Assembly: GCF_024347335.1 (NCBI RefSeq)
Contig: NZ_AP025464.1
Span: 1,798,001 to 1,862,000 of the forward strand
Reading direction: 5' to 3'
Length of the DNA stretch: 64,000 nucleotides
Source of the DNA: Vibrio celticus
Lineage (GTDB): Bacteria > Pseudomonadota > Gammaproteobacteria > Enterobacterales > Vibrionaceae
How positions within the stretch are numbered: position 1 is the stretch's first letter; the number at the start of each line of letters is the position of its first letter. This document shows, piece after piece, positions 57,068-64,000 of this stretch. Made by a program: the position numbers and the translations under genes. The notes beneath the pieces were generated by a model, which had not been told where the DNA came from, ran no database searches, and saw only the letters and a program-made list of their open reading frames with translations.

Positions 57068-57586
57068 ATGTCCAAATATAGCCGAGAGCTAAAATGTATC
57101 ATTGCTAAGCAATACTTAGATGGCACGTCATCTCTCTACTTAGCAAAACAATATTCAATTTCTTCAAGGCAGATACGGTATTGGGCTCAAGTCTTTGCCA
57201 TCCATGGTACTGATTCATTTTTACCAACTAAGCATGCCGCGACTGCTCAAACAAAACGAAAAGCATTGAATTTAATGTGGACGAATGAATGGTCTCTCAC
57301 GCACACTAGCGCAGTATTAAACCTCTCATCCCCTGGGATACTCTCTGTCTGGCTCAAACGATTTAATGAGCTCGGTATCAAGGGGCTCAAAATGCGCCAG
57401 AAAGGAAGACCCTCAATGAAACAGCAACCTCAACGAACCACTAAGCCTGATAATGAAATGACACTTGAGGAGCTAAAAGAGGAGTTAGTCTACTTACGAA
57501 CCGAGAATGCTGTTTTAAAAAGTTGGAAGAGTTGGAGCAGGAAAAACCGTCGAACAAAGAAAAGCGGTCATAGCTCTAACTCTTAA
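57068..57586 (+). CDS. IS3-family orfA, copy 2, altered C terminus
   Basis: Identical to copy 1 OrfA for about 150 residues. It then diverges (NAVLKSWKSWSRKNRRTKKS) because an A6 run is A5 here, an A7 run is A5 and an A5 run is A4. The coiled coil and the slippery heptamer are lost, so a functional OrfAB fusion is unlikely unless the changes are sequencing errors. Confidence 0.88.
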   Translation: MSKYSRELKCIIAKQYLDGTSSLYLAKQYSISSRQIRYWAQVFAIHGTDSFLPTKHAATAQTKRKALNLMWTNEWSLTHTSAVLNLSSPGILSVWLKRFNELGIKGLKMRQKGRPSMKQQPQRTTKPDNEMTLEELKEELVYLRTENAVLKSWKSWSRKNRRTKKSGHSSNS

Positions 57587-57599
57587 AGGCAAGTACCCG

Positions 57600-58412
57600 T
57601 TGAAGCACTTACTGCAGACTCTACAGCTGGCAAAAAGTGTCTTTTATTATCAGGCTCAAACGAGCAAGCGCCCAAATAGCTACGAACGTGAGCTGCGGTT
57701 GATAAAGTCAATTTATCATGAACATAAGGGCCGATACGGTTATCGTCGTATTCATTTAGAACTAAAAAATCAGGGGGTCGCGCTTAATCACAAAACGGTT
57801 CAAAGGCTTATGGCTCAGCTCAACCTTAAATCGACGGTCAGGATTAAAAAGTACCGTTCATACCGAGGAGAGTCTGGAACAGCTGCTCCCAACGTGCTTG
57901 AAAGAGATTTTAGTGCGACTCAACCCGATGAAAAGTGGGTAACTGATGTCACGGAGTTCAAAGTCAAAGAGCAGAAAGTATACTTGTCTCCAGTTGTCGA
58001 CTTGTTTACTCAGGAAGTGGTAGCTTATAGAGTGGCCAAAAATGCCTGCTTGCCGCTTGTCACGGATATGCTGACGGAGGCTATATCAACGCTTAAACCC
58101 AACTCAAAGCCAATTATACACAGCGATCAAGGTTGGCAATATCGCCATCGACAGTATCAGAAAAAGGTAGCGGAGAGTGGGTTAACGCAAAGCATGTCGA
58201 GAAAAGGTAACTGCTTGGATAATGCTGTTGCTGAAAACTTTTTTGCTTTACTCAAAACCGAGATGTATCACAACCAAAGCTTTGAAGATGCAGATGCTCT
58301 GATAGAGCAAATTAAAGAATACATCGAGTACTACAATACCAAACGTATAAAAGTGAAACTAAAAGGCCTGACTCCGATAGAATATCGAACTCAGGCCTTG
58401 AAAGCCGCTTAA
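57600..58412 (+). CDS. IS3-family orfB (integrase), copy 2
   Basis: The frame opens at a TTG (57600) and gives 270 residues, with the N-terminal part KHLLQTLQLAKSVFYYQAQT present, followed by the HTH_21-like segment and the complete DDE integrase core (VTDVTEFKV, IIHSDQGWQ, NAVAENFFALLKTE). In a working element it would be made as an OrfAB fusion by -1 frameshifting; the frame extends upstream in phase for that (KAVIALTLKGKYP). Confidence 0.92.
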   Translation: MKHLLQTLQLAKSVFYYQAQTSKRPNSYERELRLIKSIYHEHKGRYGYRRIHLELKNQGVALNHKTVQRLMAQLNLKSTVRIKKYRSYRGESGTAAPNVLERDFSATQPDEKWVTDVTEFKVKEQKVYLSPVVDLFTQEVVAYRVAKNACLPLVTDMLTEAISTLKPNSKPIIHSDQGWQYRHRQYQKKVAESGLTQSMSRKGNCLDNAVAENFFALLKTEMYHNQSFEDADALIEQIKEYIEYYNTKRIKVKLKGLTPIEYRTQALKAA

Positions 58413-58610
58413 CAGAAATGTCCAACTTTATGGGGTCACTTCAACTTACTGGCTTTTGTTGTCTTTAAATCAAAATAATTTCAGTTGTTTGCGTCTAGAA
58501 TATGCGAAAATTGATGGCTGAATTTTCGGTGTAGCACCGTTGTTGAATTGTCTATTCAAGCTCTAAGAAATCCGATATTATACTGGTCATAAAACTAAAG
58601 GTGGTATTAT

Positions 58611-59375
58611 ATGACAAATGTATTTAAACAAGCAGCTGAAGAACTGTTGAGTCGTCGCGTTGCTGGCACCAAAGCACCAAGATTGGACGAACAGTACCGT
58701 CCGAATAACTTGGAAGATGCGCTAAAGATCCAATCTTCAATGATCGATTTGAAAAGCGATAAAGTCGGCGGTTGGAAGTGCTTACTTCCTCTGGCTGAAG
58801 ACAAGTTTGTTGTTGCGCCAATCTTCTCGGGCAGCGTTCAACAAGGCGAAGTTTGTGAACTGTTTGCAGACAACGATGTAGTGCGTGTTGAGCCTGAAAT
58901 TGCATTTACTCTTGCTAAGAGTCTGCCTGCAAACCAAGAAGGCTACAGCGAAGAGCAAATCAACGAAGCGATTGGTTCTTGTCACATGGCACTTGAGTTA
59001 ATGCAATCTCGTTTTGCGGATGACAGCGGCGCTGAGTTCTATGAAAAACTGGCCGATGGCCTAGTAAACCAAGGCTTATTCATTGGCCCTGAGATTGATC
59101 GCGAAAAAGCGTTCACTTCTGCAGAGATCAGTATTGAAGTGACTCAAGGCGAGCAAGTTCAAGCATTCGACGGTAAGCACCCGAATACACTGCCACCAAG
59201 CCCAATTTACTGGCTGATTAACTACATGACGCGTCGTGGTGTTGATTTCCAAGCGGGTGAAGCAATTATCACGGGCTCTTACTGCGGTATCGTGGAAATG
59301 GAATTCGATAAACCAACGACCTTCCATTATGAAGGTATTGGCGAATACCAAGTAACCTTCAAGCAGAAACGCTAA
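58611..59375 (+). CDS. 2-keto-4-pentenoate hydratase/fumarylacetoacetase-fold protein
   Basis: A 254-residue protein of the MhpD/FAH-type fold. Features: NNLEDALKIQSSMIDLKSDK near the N terminus, KVGGWKCLLP (the family's IGxK-like segment), the metal-binding RVEPEIAFTLAKSLP (Glu-x-Glu-like, near 94) and the C-terminal AGEAIITGSYCGIVEME strand pair. Homologues hydrate 2-hydroxypenta-2,4-dienoates or decarboxylate related keto acids in aromatic degradation, but no degradation cluster is present, so the substrate remains unknown. Its start lies 168 bp after the IS. Confidence 0.82.
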   Translation: MTNVFKQAAEELLSRRVAGTKAPRLDEQYRPNNLEDALKIQSSMIDLKSDKVGGWKCLLPLAEDKFVVAPIFSGSVQQGEVCELFADNDVVRVEPEIAFTLAKSLPANQEGYSEEQINEAIGSCHMALELMQSRFADDSGAEFYEKLADGLVNQGLFIGPEIDREKAFTSAEISIEVTQGEQVQAFDGKHPNTLPPSPIYWLINYMTRRGVDFQAGEAIITGSYCGIVEMEFDKPTTFHYEGIGEYQVTFKQKR

Positions 59376-59402
59376 CTTCTAGCGACGCACTATCTGTTAT
59401 CG

Positions 59403-59436
59403 AAAGGCTGTTTACTGATGAGTAAATAGCCTTTTT
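59403..59436 (+). terminator. Intrinsic terminator after the hydratase-like gene
   Basis: AAAGGCT-G-TTTACT pairs with AGTAAA-T-AGCCTTT, followed by TTTT. Confidence 0.82.
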
Positions 59437-59508
59437 ATTGCCGCTAGCGAAAGAGCTAATGGCTGACTCATAAACTATTCTATGTAAGTGAAACCGTCTC
59501 CAGCACAT

Positions 59509-59539
59509 AAAAAATCCCCCTTACTGAGTAAGAGGGATT
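59509..59539 (-). terminator. Intrinsic terminator after malK
   Basis: On the minus strand AATCCCTCTTAC pairs with GTAAGGGGGATT, followed by a T-run. Confidence 0.8.
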
Positions 59540-59575
59540 CGATATGGGCAAGTTATATCCTAAAAGGCTAAGCGA

Positions 59576-60688
59576 TTAGTCTGTGCCGTATTCTTTGTAC
59601 AAACGACGACATGCGCGGCCATCGCTGTGGAACAGGTGACAACGGTGCGCTGGAATACCAATCGCCAACTTGTCACCTGATTCGATTGTTAACGTGTCTG
59701 GCTGACGATAGATAACATCAGCATCGGCACTTTCAAGGTTTAGGTAAACCTGAGTTTCGTTACCTAGTTTCTCTACCATCATCACGTCAGCTTCAATCGT
59801 CGCGTCACCTGCTTCAGCAGACATCAAGTGTTCAGGGCGAATACCCAGGGACATGCGATCGCCGGCATTAACCGTCGTCCCGTCAACAGGAATCCAGAAA
59901 GTCATGCCATTAGAAAGTTGTACCAATACGCGTTCTGCTTCAGCTTGCTCGATGTGTACCGACATGAAGTTCATCTTCGGTGAGCCAATAAAGCCAGCAA
60001 CGAAACGGTTTTGAGGGTAGTGGTAAAGGTCAAGCGGCTTACCGACTTGAGATACATAACCACCATCAAGAACAACGATCTTATCCGCCATTGTCATCGC
60101 TTCCACTTGGTCGTGGGTAACGTAGATCATGGTACAACCCAGTTGACGTTGTAGCTTGGTGATTTGCGAACGCATTTGAACGCGTAGTGCAGCATCTAGG
60201 TTTGATAGAGGCTCATCAAGTAGGAATACGTTTGGTTGAGAAACCAGAGTACGACCAATCGCAACACGTTGACGTTGACCACCAGAAAGCGCTTTAGGTT
60301 GTCGCTCAAGAAGGTGACCAAGCTGAAGGATTTCTGCAGCATGTTCAACACGTTTGTCGATCTCAGCTTTATTTGCGTTTGCTAGCTTAAGACCGAAAGA
60401 CATGTTGTCGTAAAGGTTAAGGTGAGGGTAAAGCGCGTACGATTGGAATACCATACCCACGCCACGCTTTGACGGTTCAACGTCATTCATGCGTTGGTCG
60501 CCAATGTACAAATCACCAGACGTAATGTCTTCTAAACCTGCGATACAACGTAATAGTGTCGATTTACCACAACCTGATGGTCCAACGAATACTACGAATT
60601 CACCTTCGTTGATGTCTAAGGTTACGTCCTTAGAAATCTGTACATCACCATATGATTTATAAACGTTTTTTAACGTGACACTCGCCAT
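59576..60688 (-). CDS. malK: Maltose/maltodextrin ABC transporter ATPase
   Basis: A 370-residue ATPase, the E. coli MalK length (371). Walker A GPSGCGKST (residues 36-44), Q-loop VFQSYALYPHLN, signature LSGGQRQRVAIG, Walker B NVFLLDEPLSNLD and switch His in YVTHDQ. The C-terminal regulatory domain (about 240-370) can bind MalT in enterobacteria. It energises MalFG. It is divergent from malE-malF, as in E. coli, with MalT-box-like and CRP-like sites between. Confidence 0.97.
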   Translation of the reverse strand: MASVTLKNVYKSYGDVQISKDVTLDINEGEFVVFVGPSGCGKSTLLRCIAGLEDITSGDLYIGDQRMNDVEPSKRGVGMVFQSYALYPHLNLYDNMSFGLKLANANKAEIDKRVEHAAEILQLGHLLERQPKALSGGQRQRVAIGRTLVSQPNVFLLDEPLSNLDAALRVQMRSQITKLQRQLGCTMIYVTHDQVEAMTMADKIVVLDGGYVSQVGKPLDLYHYPQNRFVAGFIGSPKMNFMSVHIEQAEAERVLVQLSNGMTFWIPVDGTTVNAGDRMSLGIRPEHLMSAEAGDATIEADVMMVEKLGNETQVYLNLESADADVIYRQPDTLTIESGDKLAIGIPAHRCHLFHSDGRACRRLYKEYGTD

Positions 60689-61354
60689 CTAGCTTGTCCT
60701 CGATCGATCAAATTTTAAGTTTTACTGCTTATCATTATAAGAAATTTTTGGGTCAGCAGTAACTGTAGGAATTGGTAAGTATTGAGTGAGTAAGAAAAAA
60801 AGTGGGTGAGACTTGGCTTCTTTAACCAAGCCCACCCGTCATAGCCAAACTGATGCCCATTTCCCCCACATCGAGCTAAACCTCCCCCGTGATTCAATCA
60901 CAGATTTAGCTCGATGCTAATATAAGACACCAGCGGGCAGTGAAGCCAACTAAATGAACAATGCGTCAACGCATAACACTTGCCGGTAAAGGGTTCTTAC
61001 TATCCACTCTTGGATGAATGCAGTTTCGGTGAAATGGCGTAAGGGTACATCCTCCTAATGGAAAATTAACTAGGGGGAGTAGGAGGGGAGGAGTAGATAA
61101 ATGGGGTTATCCTCAATTGGCGATCCAGTTCAAATAAATCCACCACGTAACGGTGATGTGGATCACGATGAGTATACACTTTGTGACTTCGCTCTCTAAT
61201 CTGACCGGATGACGATCACGAAATTAAGCCATAATAGCTAGGGCGTAGTGGCTAGGATGATGAGCTGTCATCGATTTTCTCAGATCATAACCTCCGAAAA
61301 CTGGCTCGTCTTAATTGAATGCGCCCTACGTATAAATATAAAAAGGATATTGAC
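60689..61354. promoter_or_regulatory. malK-malE divergent control region (MalT boxes, CRP site)
   Basis: This 666-bp region has no gene. MalT-box-like cores GGATGA or GGAGGA occur at 61012, 61087 (within GGGGAGGAGT, close to the consensus), 61207 and 61255, with inverted copies such as CATCCTCCT at 61048. A CRP-type palindrome GGTGATGTGGATCACG lies at 61153-61168 (GTGA-N6-TCAC). This is the set expected for MalT activation and cAMP-CRP control of both divergent units. Confidence 0.7.
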
Positions 61355-62539
61355 ATGAAAAACGCTCTAAGCGCTGTAGCTCTAGGCACAATAGTAGCTC
61401 TGGGTTCATTTGGTGCAAACGCTGCTATCGAAGAAGGTCAACTAACTATTTGGGTTGGTGGCGACAAAGCTTATGAAGGAATGGCTGAAGTAGGTAAACG
61501 TTTCGAAGAAGATACTGGCGTTAAAGTAACAGTAGCTTTCCCAGATAAACTAGAAGAGAAATTCTCTCAAGTAGCAGCAGCTGGTGACGGCCCAGACATG
61601 ATCTTCTACGCTCACGACCGTTTTGGTGGTTTTGCAGAAGCGGGTCTTCTTGCTGATATCAAACCTTCTAAAGAAACTAAAGAAGGTATCGTAGACTTCG
61701 CATGGGACGCTGTTTCATACGAAGGTAAAACAATCGCATACCCTGTTGCTGTTGAGTCAGTTTCTCTAATTTATAACAAAGCGCTTGTTCCTAACCCACC
61801 TAAGTCTTGGGAAGAAATTCCAGCACTTAACGCTGAGCTTCAAAAAGACGGCAAAAAAGCAATCATGTGGCCTCTACGTGGCGGCGCGTACTTCACATGG
61901 CCTCTACTAGCAGCTGACGGCGGTTACGCATTCAAACAAACTGCTGAAGGTTACGATATTAAAGATGCGGGCGTAGCGACTGACGGTGTTCAGAAGTCTC
62001 TAGGTTTCATCGAGAAGATGGTACAAGACAAAGTTATCTCTGCCGATATGGATTACTCAGTAGCTGAGTCTGAGTTTGTTGCAGGTAACGTTGCAATGAC
62101 AATCAACGGTCCTTGGGGCTGGGCAAACATTGAGAAAGCTGGCGTAGACTACGGTGTAGCAACACTGCCTAAGTTTAACGGTAAAGCGTCTAAGCCTTTC
62201 GTTGGTGTATGGGCAGGTGGTATCAGTACTGCTTCTCCAAACCGCGACCTAGCTGTTGAGTTCATGGAAAACTACCTACTAACAGATGAAGGTATGAAAA
62301 CCTTGAACGATGACAAGCCACTTGGTGCTGTTGCTCTTAACTCTTTCCAACGTCAACTAGACAGCGATACACGTATTGCAGCAACAATGGACAACGCGAT
62401 GAACGGTGAAATCATGCCTAACATCCCTCAGTTCACAACGTTCTGGTACAGCATGGAAGAAGCGATCGGTAACGTAGTTGACGGTCGTCAATCTGTTGAT
62501 CAAGCACTCGACGCTGCTGAAGCTCGTATGACTAAGTAA
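61355..62539 (+). CDS. malE: Maltose/maltodextrin-binding protein
   Basis: About 394 residues from the ATG at 61355, which follows AAGGA and begins a signal peptide (MKNALSAVALGTIVALGSFG, cut after ANA). The frame is open from 61319 but without signal character. The mature protein is clearly MBP-like: EEGQLTIWVGGDKAYEGMAE, GPDMIFYAHDRFGGFAEAGL, YPVAVESVSLIYNKALVPNP and MTINGPWGWANIEKAGVDYG. It captures maltose and maltodextrins in the periplasm for MalFGK2. Confidence 0.97.
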   Translation: MKNALSAVALGTIVALGSFGANAAIEEGQLTIWVGGDKAYEGMAEVGKRFEEDTGVKVTVAFPDKLEEKFSQVAAAGDGPDMIFYAHDRFGGFAEAGLLADIKPSKETKEGIVDFAWDAVSYEGKTIAYPVAVESVSLIYNKALVPNPPKSWEEIPALNAELQKDGKKAIMWPLRGGAYFTWPLLAADGGYAFKQTAEGYDIKDAGVATDGVQKSLGFIEKMVQDKVISADMDYSVAESEFVAGNVAMTINGPWGWANIEKAGVDYGVATLPKFNGKASKPFVGVWAGGISTASPNRDLAVEFMENYLLTDEGMKTLNDDKPLGAVALNSFQRQLDSDTRIAATMDNAMNGEIMPNIPQFTTFWYSMEEAIGNVVDGRQSVDQALDAAEARMTK

Positions 62540-62557
62540 TAATAAAGCATTACCTTT

Positions 62558-62581
62558 TAAGGAGGGGGTAACCTCTCCTTA
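62558..62581 (+). terminator. Intercistronic hairpin between malE and malF
   Basis: TAAGGAG pairs with CTCCTTA across 10 nt, followed by a T-rich tract. It may be an attenuator or 3'-end stabiliser that keeps malE message above malF message, as known for malE-malF spacers in enterobacteria. Confidence 0.6.
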
Positions 62582-62617
62582 CTTTTCTATTTTTATATCT
62601 CGTTAGCAGGTTCCTCT

Positions 62618-64000
62618 ATGCAGTCAGTTCAAGGTTCAGATGCGATCCCGGCACCATCAAGCCTTCCAGGCAGTAAAAGCGTCTTCATCAAATGGGGGTT
62701 GCTTGGTAGTGTTGGTTTAATTAACGGCTACGCTACAATTTTAATGTATTCTCGCGGTGAGCTCGCATTTGCGCTGCTTACGGTGATCTTAACGGCTTTG
62801 GCACTTTACATTTTTGGCAGTAAGAAAACTTACGCCCACCGTTACATTTACCCAGGTATTGCCGGAATGATCTTGTTCATTCTTTTCCCATTGGCATACA
62901 CCGTAGGGCTTGCGTTTACTAACTACAGCGCAAAAAACCAGCTTTCTTTAGAGCGTACTCAAACCGTTCTTTTAGACCGTTCATTCCAAAGCGGTGAAAG
63001 TTACCCATTTACTTTGTACGAAACAGATGACGGTCACCAGATCGTAGTGAAAGATGGCGACCAGCTGTTGGCAACTGACGTATTTTCTTTAGAAGGTATG
63101 ACAGCAACAGAGATGGACCTATCAGCAATCGAGTCTGCGCAAGGTGAAAAAGAGAAGATCAAAGCGATCATCCAAAACCGCTCAGCGATCAGTGGTGTTG
63201 ATTTCCATCTGCCAAACGGTGATGACATCCGCATGAGTGGCTTACGTAAGTTTGCTGCTGTTGCTCCGCTTTACACTCTTCAGGACGACGGTGAAACGCT
63301 ATACAACAATGAATCTGGCGAAACCTTGAAGCCAAACATGGAAGTTGGTTTCTATCAACCAGTTGATGATAAAGGTGAGTTTACGGGTAACACCATCTCT
63401 CCAGGTTTTGTTGTAGAAATCGGAACAGCTAACTTCGAACGTGTTTGGAAAGATGACGGCATTAAAGAACCGTTTATTAGCATCTTTATATGGACGGTTG
63501 TGTTCTCGATTTGTACTGTCGCCTTCACACTTGCGATTGGTTTGATTCTGGCGAACGTTGTGCAATGGGAAGAGCTGAAAGGCCGCGCAGTTTACCGTGT
63601 TCTGCTGATTTTGCCTTACGCCGTACCAGCGTTTATCTCGATTCTTATCTTTAAGGGTCTATTCAACCAAAGCTTTGGTGAGATCAACATGGTGCTTGAG
63701 AGTATCTTTGGTTTAAGTCCTAACTGGTTCTCAGACCCGATTCTTGCAAAAACCATGGTGTTGATTGTTAACACATGGCTAGGTTTCCCTTACATGATGA
63801 TTCTATGTATGGGTCTACTAAAAGCGATTCCTGAAGACTTGTACGAAGCATCAGCGATTGATGGTGCGAACTTCATTGATAACTTCAAGCGCATTACGTT
63901 CCCATTGATGATTAAACCGCTTACACCGCTATTGATTGCAGCGTTTGCCTTTAACTTCAACAACTTTGTAATGATTCAACTATTGACGAACGGTGGCCCG
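62618..64000 (+). CDS. malF: Maltose ABC transporter permease (3' end beyond window)
   Basis: Starts at ATG 62618 (MQSVQGSDAIPAPSSLPGSK) and is open for 461 codons to the window edge; E. coli MalF has 514, so roughly 60 codons are missing. It has the MalF-specific layout: three N-terminal helices, a large periplasmic P2 domain (about residues 105-280), then the permease core. The coupling loop EASAIDGANFIDNFKRITFP (near 410) contacts MalK. malG should follow outside the window. Confidence 0.96.
   Translation, partial: MQSVQGSDAIPAPSSLPGSKSVFIKWGLLGSVGLINGYATILMYSRGELAFALLTVILTALALYIFGSKKTYAHRYIYPGIAGMILFILFPLAYTVGLAFTNYSAKNQLSLERTQTVLLDRSFQSGESYPFTLYETDDGHQIVVKDGDQLLATDVFSLEGMTATEMDLSAIESAQGEKEKIKAIIQNRSAISGVDFHLPNGDDIRMSGLRKFAAVAPLYTLQDDGETLYNNESGETLKPNMEVGFYQPVDDKGEFTGNTISPGFVVEIGTANFERVWKDDGIKEPFISIFIWTVVFSICTVAFTLAIGLILANVVQWEELKGRAVYRVLLILPYAVPAFISILIFKGLFNQSFGEINMVLESIFGLSPNWFSDPILAKTMVLIVNTWLGFPYMMILCMGLLKAIPEDLYEASAIDGANFIDNFKRITFPLMIKPLTPLLIAAFAFNFNNFVMIQLLTNGGP

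Larger units (their letters stand above)
57022..58443 (+). mobile_element. IS3-family element copy 2, inside a terminator loop
   Basis: A 1422-bp element with the same ends as copy 1 (TGAACTGACCCC at 57022; complement of TGAAGTGACCCC at the right). Genes read right. Differences from copy 1, as far as I compared, are five short homopolymer-length changes in the orfA/orfB junction. Flanking triplets do not match (ATA and ACT), so no clean target duplication is seen, yet the flanks still rebuild a terminator stem. Confidence 0.94.

Overview
The window looks like a chromosomal segment of a marine gammaproteobacterium of the genus Vibrio, probably near the V. splendidus group. That placement rests on the rRNA operon type, the gene content (ppsA/ppsR, ribB with an FMN riboswitch, rimK with its companion protease, ugpBAECQ, malK/malEF) and overall protein character. 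No database search was run.

Region by region. 1-11.9 kb: housekeeping and small transport genes. These are a LysR regulator divergent from an NAD(P)-binding oxidoreductase, ribB behind an FMN riboswitch, a PAP2 phosphatase, a YjbR-like protein, a TSUP exporter, an MFS transporter with a His-rich partner, a YitT protein, an ArsR regulator divergent from a COG0701 permease with three operator copies between them, a TrmY-like methyltransferase and a DUF3087 protein. 12.0-18.4 kb: a complete rRNA operon (two promoters, boxA, 16S, tRNA-Glu/Lys/Val/Ala/Val, 23S, 5S, tRNA-Ser, terminator). 18.6-22.4 kb: an AT-rich accessory patch with a sulfatase-fold phosphoethanolamine-transferase-like gene head-to-head with a membrane-anchored GDPD, followed by a frameshifted IS4-type element with intact target duplication.

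22.4-26.4 kb: an apparent cystine/sulfur operon (YheO-type regulator, RidA, TcyP cystine symporter, CoA-disulfide-reductase-like flavoprotein). 26.8-28.2 kb: an intact IS4-family element sitting in the loop of the MATE gene's terminator. 28.3-41.4 kb: MATE pump, AraC regulator with a secreted serine hydrolase and an outer-membrane-type protein, ppsA/ppsR, grxB, a small unlisted 52-residue protein, an oxidoreductase, a GNAT enzyme, an L,D-transpeptidase and a second TSUP exporter. 41.5-46.9 kb: the ugp glycerol-3-phosphate/glycerophosphodiester uptake operon. 47.2-58.4 kb: two nearly identical IS3-family elements in opposite orientation bracket an 8.4-kb segment (2OG oxygenase, MBL hydrolase, RimK system, SgrR regulator, NAPE-PLD-like hydrolase, MarR/DUF2798/DUF3861 cluster). 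58.6-64.0 kb: a hydratase-like protein and the maltose transport genes malK and malE-malF, divergent around a MalT/CRP control region.

Three observations stand out. First, upstream of and divergent from the sgrR-like gene lies a roughly 240-nt transcript candidate with a 5' hairpin, a 32-residue ORF resembling SgrT at its N terminus, and a 3' hairpin whose loop carries an anti-Shine-Dalgarno stretch. This is the layout of the E. coli SgrS/SgrT glucose-phosphate-stress RNA. Second, three of the four insertion sequences are inserted inside the loop of an intrinsic terminator, and the fourth lies 10 bp upstream of one. Third, the frame differences in the repeated elements fall mostly or entirely at homopolymer runs, which may mean assembly error rather than biological decay.
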